Origin: Triplophysa rosa
Taxonomy: Eukaryota; Chordata; Actinopteri; Cypriniformes; Nemacheilidae
Direction of reading: 5' to 3'
Length of the DNA stretch: 64,000 nucleotides
Assembly (NCBI RefSeq): GCF_024868665.1
Contig: NC_079905.1
Location: 6,612,879-6,676,878, forward strand
The position numbers and the translations under genes were made by a program. Positions within the stretch are counted from its first letter, which is position 1, and each line of letters begins with the position of its first letter. Below are positions 39,628 to 52,393 of the stretch, in pieces. A model generated the notes under the pieces. It made no database searches, was not told the DNA's origin, and saw only the letters and a list, made by a program, of their open reading frames with translations.

Positions 39628-40278
39628 AACATAACTAAATATTTAGACTGTCTTTGCCACATTGTTTAAAGAGGAACATTGTTGTAGATGTCACTCAAGC
39701 ATTTCTGGTACAGTTACACAGAAAGGATGACAGTGACGGACATGGCCATATGTGAATCGTGCAAGATGCGTTTACATTATGTTTTGCATGTAGAGACTAT
39801 GAATGAGACGAAAAAATGCATCGACAGAAATATTAACGAGAGGCATTTTGAAAGGTGTTCAGTTCTAGAATCTTAGGCTGGCCCTTCAGTTCCCCTGTTG
39901 CTGAGCTTATATAAGAGTACTTATATAAGGTTCACTGGGGGGCTTAATGGGGCGAGGGGCTGTCTCTGATGTGAGGGGCGGAGTCTGAAACTGCAGGAGA
40001 GGATTGTGGGATTAGGTGCTTGGAGGAGGGGCTGTATGTGTTTTAAAATGAATAGCCTAAGAGGATCTGTGTGTGTATGTGTCCACATCTGTGTTTGGTC
40101 GACGTCTGTGAAACTCTCTCTCCTTCCTTTGTCTATCTCTCTCAGCCACTTTTCTGTCTTCTGTTTTCATTTTTTTACAGTACAAAAGTGCAGAGTAATT
40201 CTATCCACGTTTATCAGCCTCTTTGTTTTTATTGACTAAGAGCAAGTCTACATCTGTCTAGCTTTCATTCAGTTGTAG

Positions 40279-40381
40279 GAGACGTCAAATTTCGCAGGAA
40301 TGATTTTAACTGCGACTGAATCAGCCTCAAACGGAGCAGGTTTGAACTCGGATGCCGGGGTGACTGGAGAAAAAGGGGAGG
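40279..40381 (+). other. pals2: Possible alternative N-terminal coding exon of pals2
   Basis: An acceptor (CATTCAGTTGTAG) and a GTGAGT donor bound 103 nt. ATG at 40300-40302 opens MILTATESASNGAGLNSDAG and stays open through the donor in phase 1. Splicing to 42789 restores a Ala codon and then the canonical MQQVLENL in frame, giving a 28-residue extension. Standard PALS2 starts at MQQVLEN, so this exon is either 5' UTR that happens to be open or a real alternative N-terminus. Confidence 0.4.
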
Positions 40382-41108
40382 GTGAGTCCGAACTCATTGA
40401 GGGAGCAGATTCTTCTGGAGGTTAGAGACCTTTTTCAGATTTTAACATCGTCCTATAAAGTAATTTGTGATAAGTTTTAACACTGTGAGAGAAGTTCTTG
40501 CACACTTTGCCACAACCTGGCAACCCATTCATTAACTCTTGCTCTGGTTAGAAGGTTGAACAAGAAGCAAGTCTGACCATGTAAAGCAGGTAACTTGTAA
40601 CACTGAATGACAAATGTGTTACATTTCTGTTATACTTGTTTAATTCAGATATATGTATCTAAGTAAAACCATTCAATGGCTAAATGCAAAACAGGAGAAG
40701 CAACAGAACAAGTTTAATGTAAACGTAAGAGACGGTTGCCAGATCACACTATTTCACTGACTGTAGATTCAACAAGAACATATGGGTAGTTGACAAATAA
40801 ACTGTACCTTGTGTCCTGTGGTGTGACAGCTAAAATAAAAAAAACTGTATTTATTTATAACATTTTATTTAATTAATATCTGTCATATAAAATAGCATAA
40901 GAGTTTTTTTGTTAATTTTTTTCTACATGTTTGCTACGATACACCATAGGACACATGTGTGGTTTATTTGTCAACTACCCATATATTCATTTGATTCTTT
41001 ATTTAGCTCTAAACTAATTATAGTGAAATTGTGTAAAACATATGATTGTATGATTTTAGAGTCTTACAATAACAACTACAGTACATTAGCTCAAACTGAA
41101 ACACTGTA

Positions 41109-41215
41109 ATCTACTGTTCCTGTAACTCAAGTGGTAGTCAAGGATTGCGTTCTGATGAAAAATGTTTGTCGAATGCACTGTAAGTGGCTGACAACTGCAT
41201 AAATGTAAATGTTTG
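41109..41215 (+). mobile_element. Degenerate tRNA-derived SINE
   Basis: GTAACTCAAGTGGTAGTCAAGGATTGCGTT resembles the SINE head (CAGTGGTAGAGCATTGCGTT), and GAATGCACTGTAAGTGGCTG ... GCATAAATGTAAATG matches the tail of the same family. The middle is deleted. In pals2 intron. Confidence 0.55.
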
Positions 41216-41948
41216 AGTTTTTAAACATCACATATGTGTTTATATGGGAATTATGGGCTGTTTTGTAAGTGAGACGTTGCTCTGTATATTTGCTAGGAAT
41301 TAAATCAGGTGTGTAATTAAACCGTTGGGAGTGTCACAACCAGCTGTAATTTATCTGTCAAACACTTTGGCAATGTCTCTAATTAGCTCCTTAAACTAAA
41401 CCAGATAAAACTGCAGGTTATTGAATCCGAGAGTATGTTGTGTGTGCTCATAGGTGGTCAGTTGGTTGTGTCGTATTTTTGAGCGTGCACGTGTGTGCAA
41501 CTTCCTTTGTTTTTGTTGCACATTGGTTTGCAAAGTACTTCATCAGTTCATCCATTATGTACTCGGTTCAGCTAAATCAAGGGACGCCTCTGGGCACGTT
41601 TCTCTGTGACATATTTACAATAGAAAATAAACAGTGGTACAATGTCAGAGCTGCCTGATGCTTGTTTTTGGACTGCTGGAGCGTCTGACCTGAATGAAGT
41701 GAGAGGAATTGAACCAGGTTAAATATTGATCTGTTGGTCTTGCCTACTGTTTCCTGATGGAGTGTAAATGTACACACACACATAGTGTCAGATGGATTAC
41801 ACTACTGCAGGCTATGACCTGTGTGGTCACATGACACTGTGAGTGCATAGACACAAAATGTGTGTGGAGATGAGTTGGATTTGTGAATGGCGGTGTTGAA
41901 CGATGTAATTGTCAATATATATCATATACATCATATACAATATATAAA

Positions 41949-42194
41949 ATATACATAACTGTCTTCAGAGGTGTATAAAGACCTTACATAATGAAGCGTC
42001 TGTTTTTATTACCTTAGAATGAGCGATTTCTATCTACATACACCGCGGGTCCCGCGAAAACGTGACCACATCTTAGTCCTGTGTCAGCCACCGCACTGCG
42101 TCGAAAGGGAGGAGCGAGGGGTGGAGTTAGCCGTTGGTTGCATTTTGCAATCTTACCACTAGATTCCGCTAAATTTCATACACTGGTCCTTTAA
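41949..42194. mobile_element. Miniature inverted-repeat element, family B copy 2
   Basis: It shares CTTCAGAGGTGTATAAAGACC, ACATAATGAAGCG, TTACCTTAGAATGAGC and CACTAGATTCCGCTAAATTT with the copy at 21904-22235, and ends CATACACTGGTCCTTTAA. Left end truncated in AT-rich sequence. Confidence 0.75.
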
Positions 42195-42472
42195 CTTCAA
42201 ATGAAAAATCATTTACTCATCCTCATGTCAATCGAAACCTTTATGACTTTCTTATTCTGCAGAACACAAAAGAAGATATTTAGTAGAATGTTGGTAGCCA
42301 AACAACATTGGACCCCATTGACCTCCATTGTATGGACTCAAAACCAGTGAACCATTTCTCAGAATATCTTCTTTTGTGTTCTACAGAATAAAGAGTCATA
42401 CACATGTTTGAACGTCATGATGATGAATAAATGTTGACAGAATTTTTATTTTTGGGTTAACTATACCTATTA
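42195..42472. mobile_element. TTAA miniature element adjoining family B copy
   Basis: Body phrases TTTACTCATCCTCATGTCA, GCAGAACACAAAAGAAGATA, CAACATTGGACCCCATTGAC and end TTTTTGGGTTAACTATACC identify another copy of the 15.7-kb family, inserted directly beside the family B element within pals2. Confidence 0.8.
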
Positions 42473-42790
42473 ACTTTGATGTAAGTTTAAGTTAACGTTT
42501 ATGCAATGAGTATATTTTATTGCTATCAAGTAGCCTAAATGGTGAAGTGACACCTTCCACACCTCACACGCACACCTGTTTCACACACTGTGTTGGTTTA
42601 CAAATGATCTCAGTGGAATCAAATGAACACGGAACACAAAAGAATAGATAAACATGACATAAAGAGATGAGATGAGTCATATTTCAGACATCTGTGATGT
42701 GAGATTGTGATGTGAAGTTTAATCTGCAACTCTGTTGTATCTCTAGGTTGCAAATGTGTGTTGTAACTTTTTGTATATATATGTGCAGCA

Positions 42791-45700
42791 ATGCAGCAGG
42801 TGTTGGAAAACCTGGGTGACTTGCCCGTCACCACTGGGGCTAAAGACATCGACCTCATCTTTCTCAAAGGCGTCATGGAGAGCCCTATCGTCTGCTCACT
42901 GGCCAAGGTAAACATACAGCTGTGGTCATTGCGTCCCTGTCTTAATCTAGTTGGGAGGTGATTTCAGCACAGAGACGTCTATTATAATGAATATCTATAA
43001 TATTGCGTGTCTGAATAACGCCTAACATTCCCTGACATGTAGTCATAAAGATGTTCAATCAGGGCTGTTTCACCCAAAGGAGGAGCATGATGCGGGCAGA
43101 TATGTGAATTCATCGATCCAAATGACGTGTGTGTGTACAGGCTCATGAGCGTTTGGAGGATGTGAAACTGGAGGCAGTGCAGGAGAATAACATTGAGCTT
43201 GTGACTGAGATTCTTGGTGACATTAGTGGACTGAGCGTAAGAGACGACAGCGCTGCAGAACTCTCCAAAATTCTGCAGGAGCCTCATTTTCAGGTACCTG
43301 TGGACGACTTCTTGTCTCATCCCATCACATCTGTTCTCTCTTTAATTTTCTGCTTTATTTGTTCTGATTTTCTCTTTTCTTTTCAGTCTCTCCTAGAGGC
43401 CCATGACATGGTGGCGTCTAAGTGCTATGAAGCCCCGCCCCCTCCCGAAGTAACCAATGATGCGGCAATAAACAGTGCACTCATGCAGGCCGATGCGGTC
43501 AGGATGATTGGTATCCGGAAGAAAGCGGGAGAACCACTGGTGTGTGTGCATTCTTATTTAGTGATATATACAGTTACGGAAAAAAATAAGAATTAAAAAT
43601 TATTTTCAGTTTTTCTGAATTTACCACTTATAGGTATGTGTTTAGGTAAAATTATCATTTTTGTTTCATTCTGTGAATCACTATCAATATTTCTCCCAAA
43701 TTAAAAAGAAAATTGTTTCTATTTGCATTTATTTGCAGAAAATGAAAACTGGAGAAACATGTCAAAATAACAAAAAAGATGCTCTGTATTTTTTAAGACC
43801 TCAAATACTGCAAAGAAACTTAAGCAATTCAACAGTAATATTTGTACATGTATTTAGGAATCCTTCAAAAACATATTTTTATGTGACAACCTCGATTTTT
43901 ATCGGTTTTGTCAAGCTGTCAGTCTTTCACATTGCTGTTGGATGACTTCATGTCACTCCTGAGGTTTGATTTTTTTTTTAATTCAACAGACACTGAACTG
44001 GAATGGCCACAATACATCTAGAATTGATGATTAAATTAAAATGTTAAACTTTAAAGTTTTTCCCGTGGCTGTATTTTTGTATTGATGATCTTTTTAAATC
44101 TCAGTTTCCTTCAATATCCAGTCATGGATGAACCAAAATAGCTTTACATTTGTTCATACTGTGTGTGAGCACCTGTTTGTGTTATCGTCTCGCTCAGGGT
44201 GTGACCTTCCGAATGGACAAGGGTGACCTGGTGATCGCTCGCATCCTTCACGGAGGGTTGATTGACAGGCAGGGGCTGCTGCACGTGGGCGACATCATCA
44301 AGGAGGTGAACGGGAAGGACGTTGGCAATAATCCCACTGAGCTACAGGAGATGCTAAAAGAATGTAGTGGAGGGATCACACTGAAAATACTGCCCAGCTA
44401 TAGAGATGCCCCAGCACCACCACAGGTACACACACACAAACACACACTTCTACAGAGTTTTACAGGGATATTTTTGACACAAGTAAGCCTGTGCAGTTTT
44501 GTGCATACCCGCACATACACAGACATCCTCAGGGTTGCATTTGGCCATTTGTGAAATCCCTTGATGCTTTGTAGTAAAAAAGATCCCTGAGAGCCCTATT
44601 AATAACACTCTACATGTTATCTGGGGCAAGACACGGGTACTCGCAAATTCAATCTCATTACATGGCTTCTGATATTCTCTCTCTCATATATTTATGGGTT
44701 TCAGCAGGCTTTTGAAAAGCGATTCAGATGAAAACATAACAAATGGTTTGCGACATAATACTTGGAAGTCAGTGGAACTAAATGTGCGAGAAATACTGTG
44801 GAGGACCTCTTATTTTATGCTATATCATTTTAATTTTCTTTTTGCAATGAGCATGAAATTTTAATATTATGTCGCCCTTTCACTGTAAATTAATTAGGGG
44901 GAAAAAAGTGTGATTTGAGAGTCCCCTTTAAATACATTTTCATCATTGGGTTTGTATGCATTTAGTGTACTGTGAATATCGCTAAAGCTTGTGAGAAAGC
45001 TATTCATTATTATTATTATTATGGGGCAACAAGCTTGCTCAAACAACTTGATTTCCAATCGCTCTCAATAATGTTCTCAATGTGCACATCCTTGCTTTTC
45101 ATTTGTTGCACCTTTGCATCTTTAATAGAAAAAAATGGCTTCTGAACTTCCCAGAAGCAAATAGATGCAAGTTAAGAGACATTTTTTATTTGTTTAAGTG
45201 ACCTTAATATTCATAATATTATAATAATACAATGTTGTTCAAACTTTCATGTATTTGTCTCTAAATTGTAAAAACAATTCAGAAATCATTTGCGATCAAC
45301 AACATTAGTAAACCATGAAGCTGGGTGCTTTTTGGATTAATTCTACCTATGTTGTGTCCCGCAGGTGTATGTGCAACCTCATTTCGATTACAATCCGGCC
45401 AATGACAATCTAATTCCGTGCAAAGAGGCGGGGCTCGCTTTTAATAGGGGCGATATCCTCCAGATTGTCAACCGAGAGGACCCAAACTGGTGGCAGGTGC
45501 GATATTCCTGTTTATATTAGGTCTGTTTTGATTTTCAAGTCATTTGCATTGATGTGTTGGCTTGGATGAGGACATCGTATTTCACTGGGCGTGTTGTTTT
45601 GACCGACAGGCGTGCCATTTAGTGGGAGGAGCTACTGGGCTGATTCCCAGTCAGTTTCTGGAAGAAAAAAGGAAAGCGTTCGTTCCCAGAGATCTGGATG

Positions 45701-47129
45701 GAACAGGTGAAACACTCAAACACGACATATATAGCCCTGCTGTAAATATTAACAAATAAATATGAAGGTGCATAAGAGACACTAATGCCTGTGTACATGG
45801 TAATGCTTTATAAATTGCAATGCTCTCTTGTGGCCAAAAACAGTATTACATCTCCACATATTGCATGTCTTTAGCTCTGCATTTTTGTTTCAGGAATTCT
45901 GTGTGGAACATTGACTAGTAAAAAGAAAAAGCGGATGATGTATCTTACAGCTAAGAATGCAGGTAAATGAAGTTTTCAATCTGGTTCGTTGTGTCAAACT
46001 TACATTTGCATGTATAAAAAAGAATTGTACATTTTATAGTATAATTCTTGAGTGAATTATTCCTTTAATACATGTATCCACCACTTGTTTGGTTGACCTT
46101 TTTATGTTTCCTCAATGGTCGTGCTGCAGAGTTCGACCGCCACGAGCTTCAGATCTACGAGGAAGTAGCATGCATGCCGCCGTTTCGGAGGAAAACTCTC
46201 GTTCTGATCGGAGCGCAAGGTGTGGGCCGCCGTAGCCTGAAAAACAGACTAGTTGTTCTACATCCCACCGGATTCGGCACAACCGTACCACGTGAGTAAA
46301 AACCGCACTTCAACTAGCAAAACATCACCAATAACAAGTATTTTTGTCTGCGTATTTATCTACTCTTTCTGTTTGTCTCTTAATACCTCAGACACGTCTC
46401 GCCGGCCCCGTGAAGATGAGCGAGATGCTCAGTCGTATAGATTCGTAACGCGCTTAGAGATGGAGATGGACATTAGGGCCGGACGTTACCTGGAACATGG
46501 AGAGTATGATGGCAACCTCTACGGTAGTAAAATCGACTCGATCCATGAAGTGGTCAACACCGGTCGCACCTGCATTTTGGACGTCAACCCTCAGGTGAGA
46601 ACTCTCTAGATTTCTCTAGTTATAATTCTGAATTAACATGTGTAGTAAACCTATTAACTGGTTTATGTTTATACTATGAAATCATGTTCATTTTAATCCA
46701 TCTGGTCTCTTCTCAGGCACTGAAGCTGTTAAAAACAGCAGAGTTCATGCCGTACGTCGTGTTCATTGCAGCTCCAGAGTTCGACACGCTGAAGGCCATG
46801 CACCAAGCTGTGGTTGACGCTGGCATCACAACCAAACAACTCGCAGTGAGTCTTGATCAGATGAGATTTTAGCACAAATATATTATGAATATACGGTCTA
46901 TCTATGTCAACCAGTTCGCTTGTAATTGAAGGACTTCCTATTTTCTTTACAGGACGTGGACCTGAAGAAGACTGTAGATGAGAGCGCTCGCATTCTCCGG
47001 GCGTATAGACACTACTTCGACCTCATTATCGTCAATGACAACTTAGACTGTGCGTTTGAAAAATTGCAGTCGGCTGTGGACAAACTCTGCTCTGAACCGC
47101 AGTGGGTTCCCGTGAGCTGGGTCTACTGA
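42791..47129 (+). CDS. pals2: PALS2 / MPP6, membrane palmitoylated MAGUK scaffold
   Basis: PALS2 is a membrane-associated guanylate kinase scaffold that links LIN7 and cell-adhesion proteins at cell junctions. Coding exons: 42791-42907, 43141-43293, 43387-43539, 44198-44425, 45365-45496, 45610-45706, 45894-45962, 46130-46291, 46392-46594, 46717-46845, 46953-47129. They sum to 1620 nt (539 aa; human 540) with GT/AG borders throughout. Domains in order: L27 region (about 1-110, [29 protein letters not shown]), PDZ (about 125-212, [20 protein letters not shown]), SH3 (about 222-285, [24 protein letters not shown]), a basic hook (SKKKKKR-like), and a guanylate kinase domain with the P-loop-like GAQGVGRR (344-351) and C-terminal [10 protein letters not shown]. 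Guanylate kinase domains of this class are usually catalytically inactive and bind phosphoproteins. The last exon is duplicated downstream. Confidence 0.97.
45007..45021. repeat. Short (ATT)n run
   Basis: Five ATT units in the pals2 intron between the PDZ and SH3 exons. Confidence 0.8.
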
Positions 47130-47901
47130 GGGCACATTGACAAGCACGTTTGAGTGCGTATGTATGCAAGCGTGTGTGTTTTCCAGGGTATGTGTGTGAT
47201 ATCCAGGATGGATGCGGGCTGACGTGAAGTTGCAAGTTTGGACTGACCAACCAAACAAGCGCCCACAACATTAGCCCTAACCTCTTTTGTGCACACAATG
47301 CAACATTTTTTACTGAAGCTTAAAGGGAAGAGTACTTATTTATTTAGTATTTGTACGTTTTTAAAGAATTATCTTACTATTTGGAACATCGTGGGAGAAA
47401 TAAGAAATAAGAAAAACTAGAACTGGCCTTGATGAATCCGAGGCCATATTTTTATTTTTTTTGTGTGTGCATTTTGTTTTTGTAGCACCTACAGTAACTG
47501 TGATGTTTTGATGTATACTCAAATGAAAGACTAACCTGGCAGTGTGTAGCACGCCAAGGGCTCATATTGAACATTCTAGAAAAGAACCGAACAACTGTTT
47601 ACAAACACCCTTATCTCTTAACCCTTGTTCCACAGTCATTCATATAAATGTGTAGGTTGTTTTATATGTACAGTAGCTTGTTTTAAATTTTGCATTTACA
47701 GATTTGGTGTCTATGTTGTGCACATTGTGTCAATGTTTTTTTGTGTGTGTGAGACCGAACAAACTGCCCTGTTGATTTCAGTCACCTTTTCTGAGCAACC
47801 TTCTTGTTTCTTTGTTCTTGTGTCTCAAAATCACATGACCTGCCAAAGTTTCTGTTAAAGTATCTGTGTCATTGTCTCTGTGTCAACTTCTACAACACGG
47901 C

Positions 47902-47907
47902 AATAAA
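47902..47907 (+). terminator. pals2: pals2 polyadenylation signal
   Basis: AATAAA about 770 nt downstream of the stop codon, followed by a GT/T-rich stretch (GTTAGTCATTGTTCC). The same signal recurs in the duplicated copy at 50531-50536. Confidence 0.7.
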
Positions 47908-48104
47908 CGAACAATGTTAGTCATTGTTCCTTTTTTATTTAATTATTAATCTAAAGGTTTTAAAAAAAGAATAAAGTAATACGGATTTTATTGAAAATAT
48001 CTGCATACAATTTTACATATAGTGCAGAAGTAATATTGCACATATTTGCATAATATAAATCGGTGTGTTCTATAGTGCATTAATACAAATTAAGAAGTCA
48101 ACCT

Positions 48105-49237
48105 ATATGGGGTTTTCTCTGGCTGATGCCGATTTTTAGAAATCAAGCCAGCTGATGGCCGATTGTCTTTTTTCCACCTTCATCTCATTAAATCTTATTA
48201 AGCAATAAGAAGTGATACAGAATATTGCTTAAATTAAACATTTATTGAAGACATGTCTTTTCAAATCAGTGCACTTTGAGAAAGATTGAGAAGTGTTTAT
48301 TGCAGGGTACAAGATAGCAGTCTAATTCATAGTAATAATACATTGCTCAAAACTTTTAAGCATCTTCTCAAACTGTTCTGAAGCATGCTTTTTGTTTATG
48401 TTTGTTGGCAGACACTGTTGTTAGTCATATGGTCATAATCTAAGTTAAAACTAAAATAAAAAAATCACTCATATTACACAGCCTGCTGCTCATAACTGCG
48501 TTTTTAGTTATATTTCGCTTTTTTCTAGCCTGACAGGAAAGTAGACGCTCTTGTGGACGAATGCGTTCATTTGTAAATTGTGTGCACTTATTTCCTCCAT
48601 TTGAAAGATCGACCAAAACGCATCTTAATACCAAGTATAAACAGAGTCCTACCCGCCACAGACACATTTAAGCAGGAAAGTTAACGTGCACGTTTTAGCC
48701 AGAAGTTTAGTATTTTAACAAGGCATGTCTGCTGAGTGCGAGGTGCTCCGTCTCACACGCAGCCTCAGAGGGAGAGAAATTCTCCGGTACAGAAACGGTA
48801 TTGATGACGTCGGAGTTTCTCTAGCTATACAATGCGGACAACTGTAATAATTTAGCCGCTGGGCTCGTCACCAGGTTTTGGTACCCGTGCATACATGTAG
48901 CCTAAACTATGTGGTTGAATATGGAGACAGATCAGTCTCCATAGTTGAAGGCTCGCTAACAATAGTTCCAAAAAGTTACTCGCATTCTCAAGTAGCATCA
49001 TATTTAATCAATGAAATATACAAGGCTAGATTAAGATCGAAGGATAATAATAATTTAAGTTTTACTGTTTTCTTGTGAAGTTATATTAGGTAGTTAAAAA
49101 GTTAGCAGGCAGAGGGACATCACACTGTTATGCAGCTGCTCACAGATGCACCTGCCTGTTAACTGGCCTAATTTGCGGCACAATCGGCCGATGCCGATTA
49201 ATGAAAAGATACCAAAAATCGGCCATCGACCTCTAAA
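48105..49237. mobile_element. Candidate DNA transposon remnant with ATCGGCC-type ends
   Basis: The left part has GGCTGATGCCGATTTTTAG and GCTGATGGCCGATTG; the right part has ACAATCGGCCGATGCCGATTAATG and ATCGGCCATCGACCTCT. These palindromic-type termini (GAGGTCGA..GGCCGAT) resemble a dispersed fish DNA repeat I remember. About 1.1 kb, without a transposase frame. The copy at 50734-51862 is part of the large duplication. Confidence 0.45.
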
Positions 49238-49396
49238 ACTAATATAAAATACATCATTTAAATTTGTGACCTTCAAATTATGTGTAATGTCACAAAGCTT
49301 TACATACATCTGGATTTAAGATAAAATATCAGAAGATACAAAGAATATAATACAAACTATCAATATTGAAAAACAAAGATCATTAAAACTTGATAT

Positions 49397-49397
49397 N
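49397..49397. other. Single ambiguous base (N)
   Basis: The only N in the window lies exactly at the end of duplication copy A. About 127 bp of non-duplicated sequence separate it from copy B. It may mark a gap closure or a contig join. Confidence 0.99.
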
Positions 49398-49523
49398 TTG
49401 ATTTCAGTGATCCAAAGAGCACTGAGACACAATACCATCCATAAGTTTAATTGAACAATATAAAATTAAATGTTTACGACACTTAAATCCAATTTGCATA
49501 ATAATTTGGAACGCAGTGTATAT

Positions 49524-52021
49524 GGTCTATCTATGTCAACCAGTTCGCTTGTAATTGAAGGACTTCCTATTTTCTTTACAGGACGTGGACCTGAAGAAGA
49601 CTGTAGATGAGAGCGCTCGCATTCTCCGGGCGTATAGACACTACTTCGACCTCATTATCGTCAATGACAACTTAGACTGTGCGTTTGAAAAATTGCAGTC
49701 GGCTGTGGACAAACTCTGCTCTGAACCGCAGTGGGTTCCCGTGAGCTGGGTCTACTGAGGGCACATTGACAAGCACGTTTGAGTGCGTATGTATGCAAGC
49801 GTGTGTGTTTTCCAGGGTATGTGTGTGATATCCAGGATGGATGCGGGCTGACGTGAAGTTGCAAGTTTGGACTGACCAACCAAACAAGCGCCCACAACAT
49901 TAGCCCTAACCTCTTTTGTGCACACAATGCAACATTTTTTACTGAAGCTTAAAGGGAAGAGTACTTATTTATTTAGTATTTGTACGTTTTTAAAGAATTA
50001 TCTTACTATTTGGAACATCGTGGGAGAAATAAGAAATAAGAAAAACTAGAACTGGCCTTGATGAATCCGAGGCCATATTTTTATTTTTTTTGTGTGTGCA
50101 TTTTGTTTTTGTAGCACCTACAGTAACTGTGATGTTTTGATGTATACTCAAATGAAAGACTAACCTGGCAGTGTGTAGCACGCCAAGGGCTCATATTGAA
50201 CATTCTAGAAAAGAACCGAACAACTGTTTACAAACACCCTTATCTCTTAACCCTTGTTCCACAGTCATTCATATAAATGTGTAGGTTGTTTTATATGTAC
50301 AGTAGCTTGTTTTAAATTTTGCATTTACAGATTTGGTGTCTATGTTGTGCACATTGTGTCAATGTTTTTTTGTGTGTGTGAGACCGAACAAACTGCCCTG
50401 TTGATTTCAGTCACCTTTTCTGAGCAACCTTCTTGTTTCTTTGTTCTTGTGTCTCAAAATCACATGACCTGCCAAAGTTTCTGTTAAAGTATCTGTGTCA
50501 TTGTCTCTGTGTCAACTTCTACAACACGGCAATAAACGAACAATGTTAGTCATTGTTCCTTTTTTATTTAATTATTAATCTAAAGGTTTTAAAAAAAGAA
50601 TAAAGTAATACGGATTTTATTGAAAATATCTGCATACAATTTTACATATAGTGCAGAAGTAATATTGCACATATTTGCATAATATAAATCGGTGTGTTCT
50701 ATAGTGCATTAATACAAATTAAGAAGTCAACCTATATGGGGTTTTCTCTGATGCCGATTTTTAGAAATCAAGCCAGCTGATGGCCGATTGTCTTTTTTCC
50801 ACCTTCATCTCATTAAATCTTATTAAGCAATAAGAAGTGATACAGAATATTGCTTAAATTAAACATTTATTGAAGACATGTCTTTTCAAATCAGTGCACT
50901 TTGAGAAAGATTGAGAAGTGTTTATTGCAGGGTACAAGATAGCTGTCTAATTCATAGTAATAATACATTGCTCAAAACTTTTAATCATCTTCTCAAACTG
51001 TTCTGAAGCATGCTTTTTGTTTATGTTTGTTGGCAGACACTGTTGTTAGTCATATGGTCATAATCTAAGTTAAAACTAAAATAAAAAAATCACTCATATT
51101 ACACAGCCTGCTGCTCATAACTGCGTTTTTAGTTATATTTCGCTTTTTTCTAGCCTGACAGGAAAGTAGACGCTCTTGTGGACGAATGCGTTCATTTGTA
51201 AATTGTGTGCACTTATTTCCTCCATTTGAAAGATCGACCAAAACGCATCTTAATACCAAGTATAAACAGAGTCCTACCCGCCACAGACACATTTAAGCAG
51301 GAAAGTTAACGTGCACGTTTTAGCCAGAAGTTTAGTATTTTAACAAGGCATGTCTGCTGAGTGCGAGGTGCTCCGTCTCACACGCAGCCTCAGAGGGAGA
51401 GAAATTCTCCGGTACAGAAACGGTATTGATGACGTCGGAGTTTCTCTAGCTATACAATGCGGACAACTGTAATAATTTAGCCGCTGGGCTCGTCACCAGG
51501 TTTTGGTACCCGTGCATACATGTAGCCTAAACTATGTGGTTGAATATGGAGACAGATCAGTCTCCATAGTTGAAGGCTCGCTAACAATAGTTCCAAAAAG
51601 TTACTCGCATTCTCAAGTAGCATCATATTTAATCAATGAAATATACAAGGCTAGATTAAGATCGAAGGATAATAATAATTTAAGTTTTACTGTTTTCTTG
51701 TGAAGTTATATTAGGTAGTTAAAAAGTTAGCAGGCAGAGGGACATCACACTGTTATGCAGCTGCTCACAGATGCACCTGCCTGTTAACTGGCCTAATTTG
51801 CGGCACAATCGGCCGATGCCGATTAATGAAAAGATACCAAAAATCGGCCATCGACCTCTAAAACTAATATAAAATACATCATTTAAATTTGTGACCTTCA
51901 AATTATGTGTAATGTCACAAAGCTTTACATACATCTGGATTTAAGATAAAATATCAGAAGATACAAAGAATATAATACAAACTATCAATATTGAAAAACA
52001 AAGATCATTAAAACTTGATAT
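49524..52021. repeat. 2.5-kb tandem duplication, copy B
   Basis: Direct repeat of 46895-49396. It ends at CTTGATAT (52021), after which sequence differs from the DNA following copy A. Contains the duplicated pals2 last exon and the ATCGGCC-type element. Confidence 0.97.
49582..49758 (+). pseudogene. pals2: Duplicate of the last pals2 coding exon
   Basis: Identical to 46953-47129, including the acceptor (TTCTTTACAG) and the reading frame from [20 protein letters not shown] to [10 protein letters not shown] and stop. A pals2 transcript could in principle splice to either copy and make the same protein. It is not an independent gene. It could be an assembly artefact. Confidence 0.85.
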
Positions 52022-52393
52022 ACTATTTATGTTTTCAGAGAGCACTCGGTAGAACAAAGCTTGTCTTTAAGGTAATGTAAACTTATTTTCTTGGTACACA
52101 AATTTTCTTGGTAAGTAACAAAAATCATAAAAAAACAGAATATGTAAAACGTACATTTTCTTATGTAGCATATTTTTGTATGTTTGTACATGACTATTTT
52201 GGAAAAATGTATAATATGTACATATTTGATTTGTAAAATAAAATAAATATATAATGATATGTATATGTAAATATAGATGACTGAAGGCACAACATCTAAA
52301 AACAACTTTTAAATTACCATTCTGAAATTAAAAAAGATCACATGAGTGCAAAGGGCTACATGAGCAAGAAAATGTCTATTATTAACATTTTAG

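Larger units (their letters stand above)
46895..49396. repeat. 2.5-kb tandem duplication, copy A
   Basis: Starts at GGTCTATCTATGTCAACC in the last pals2 intron and runs through the last coding exon, 3' UTR and downstream DNA to the N at 49397. Copy B at 49524-52021 is nearly identical: I noted a 4-bp deletion (GCTG near 48121) and two or three substitutions (for example A/T near 48319). The offset is 2629 bp before the deletion and 2625 after. Confidence 0.97.

Noticed and set aside
47032..47298. 88-codon minus-strand frame opposite the last pals2 exon, repeated at 49661-49927
   Set aside because: It is a shadow of the pals2 exon and 3' UTR, duplicated with it.
48440..49309. Several 66-75 codon frames repeated at 51065-51934
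   Set aside because: They lie in a non-coding repeat within the duplication and have no recognisable protein features.
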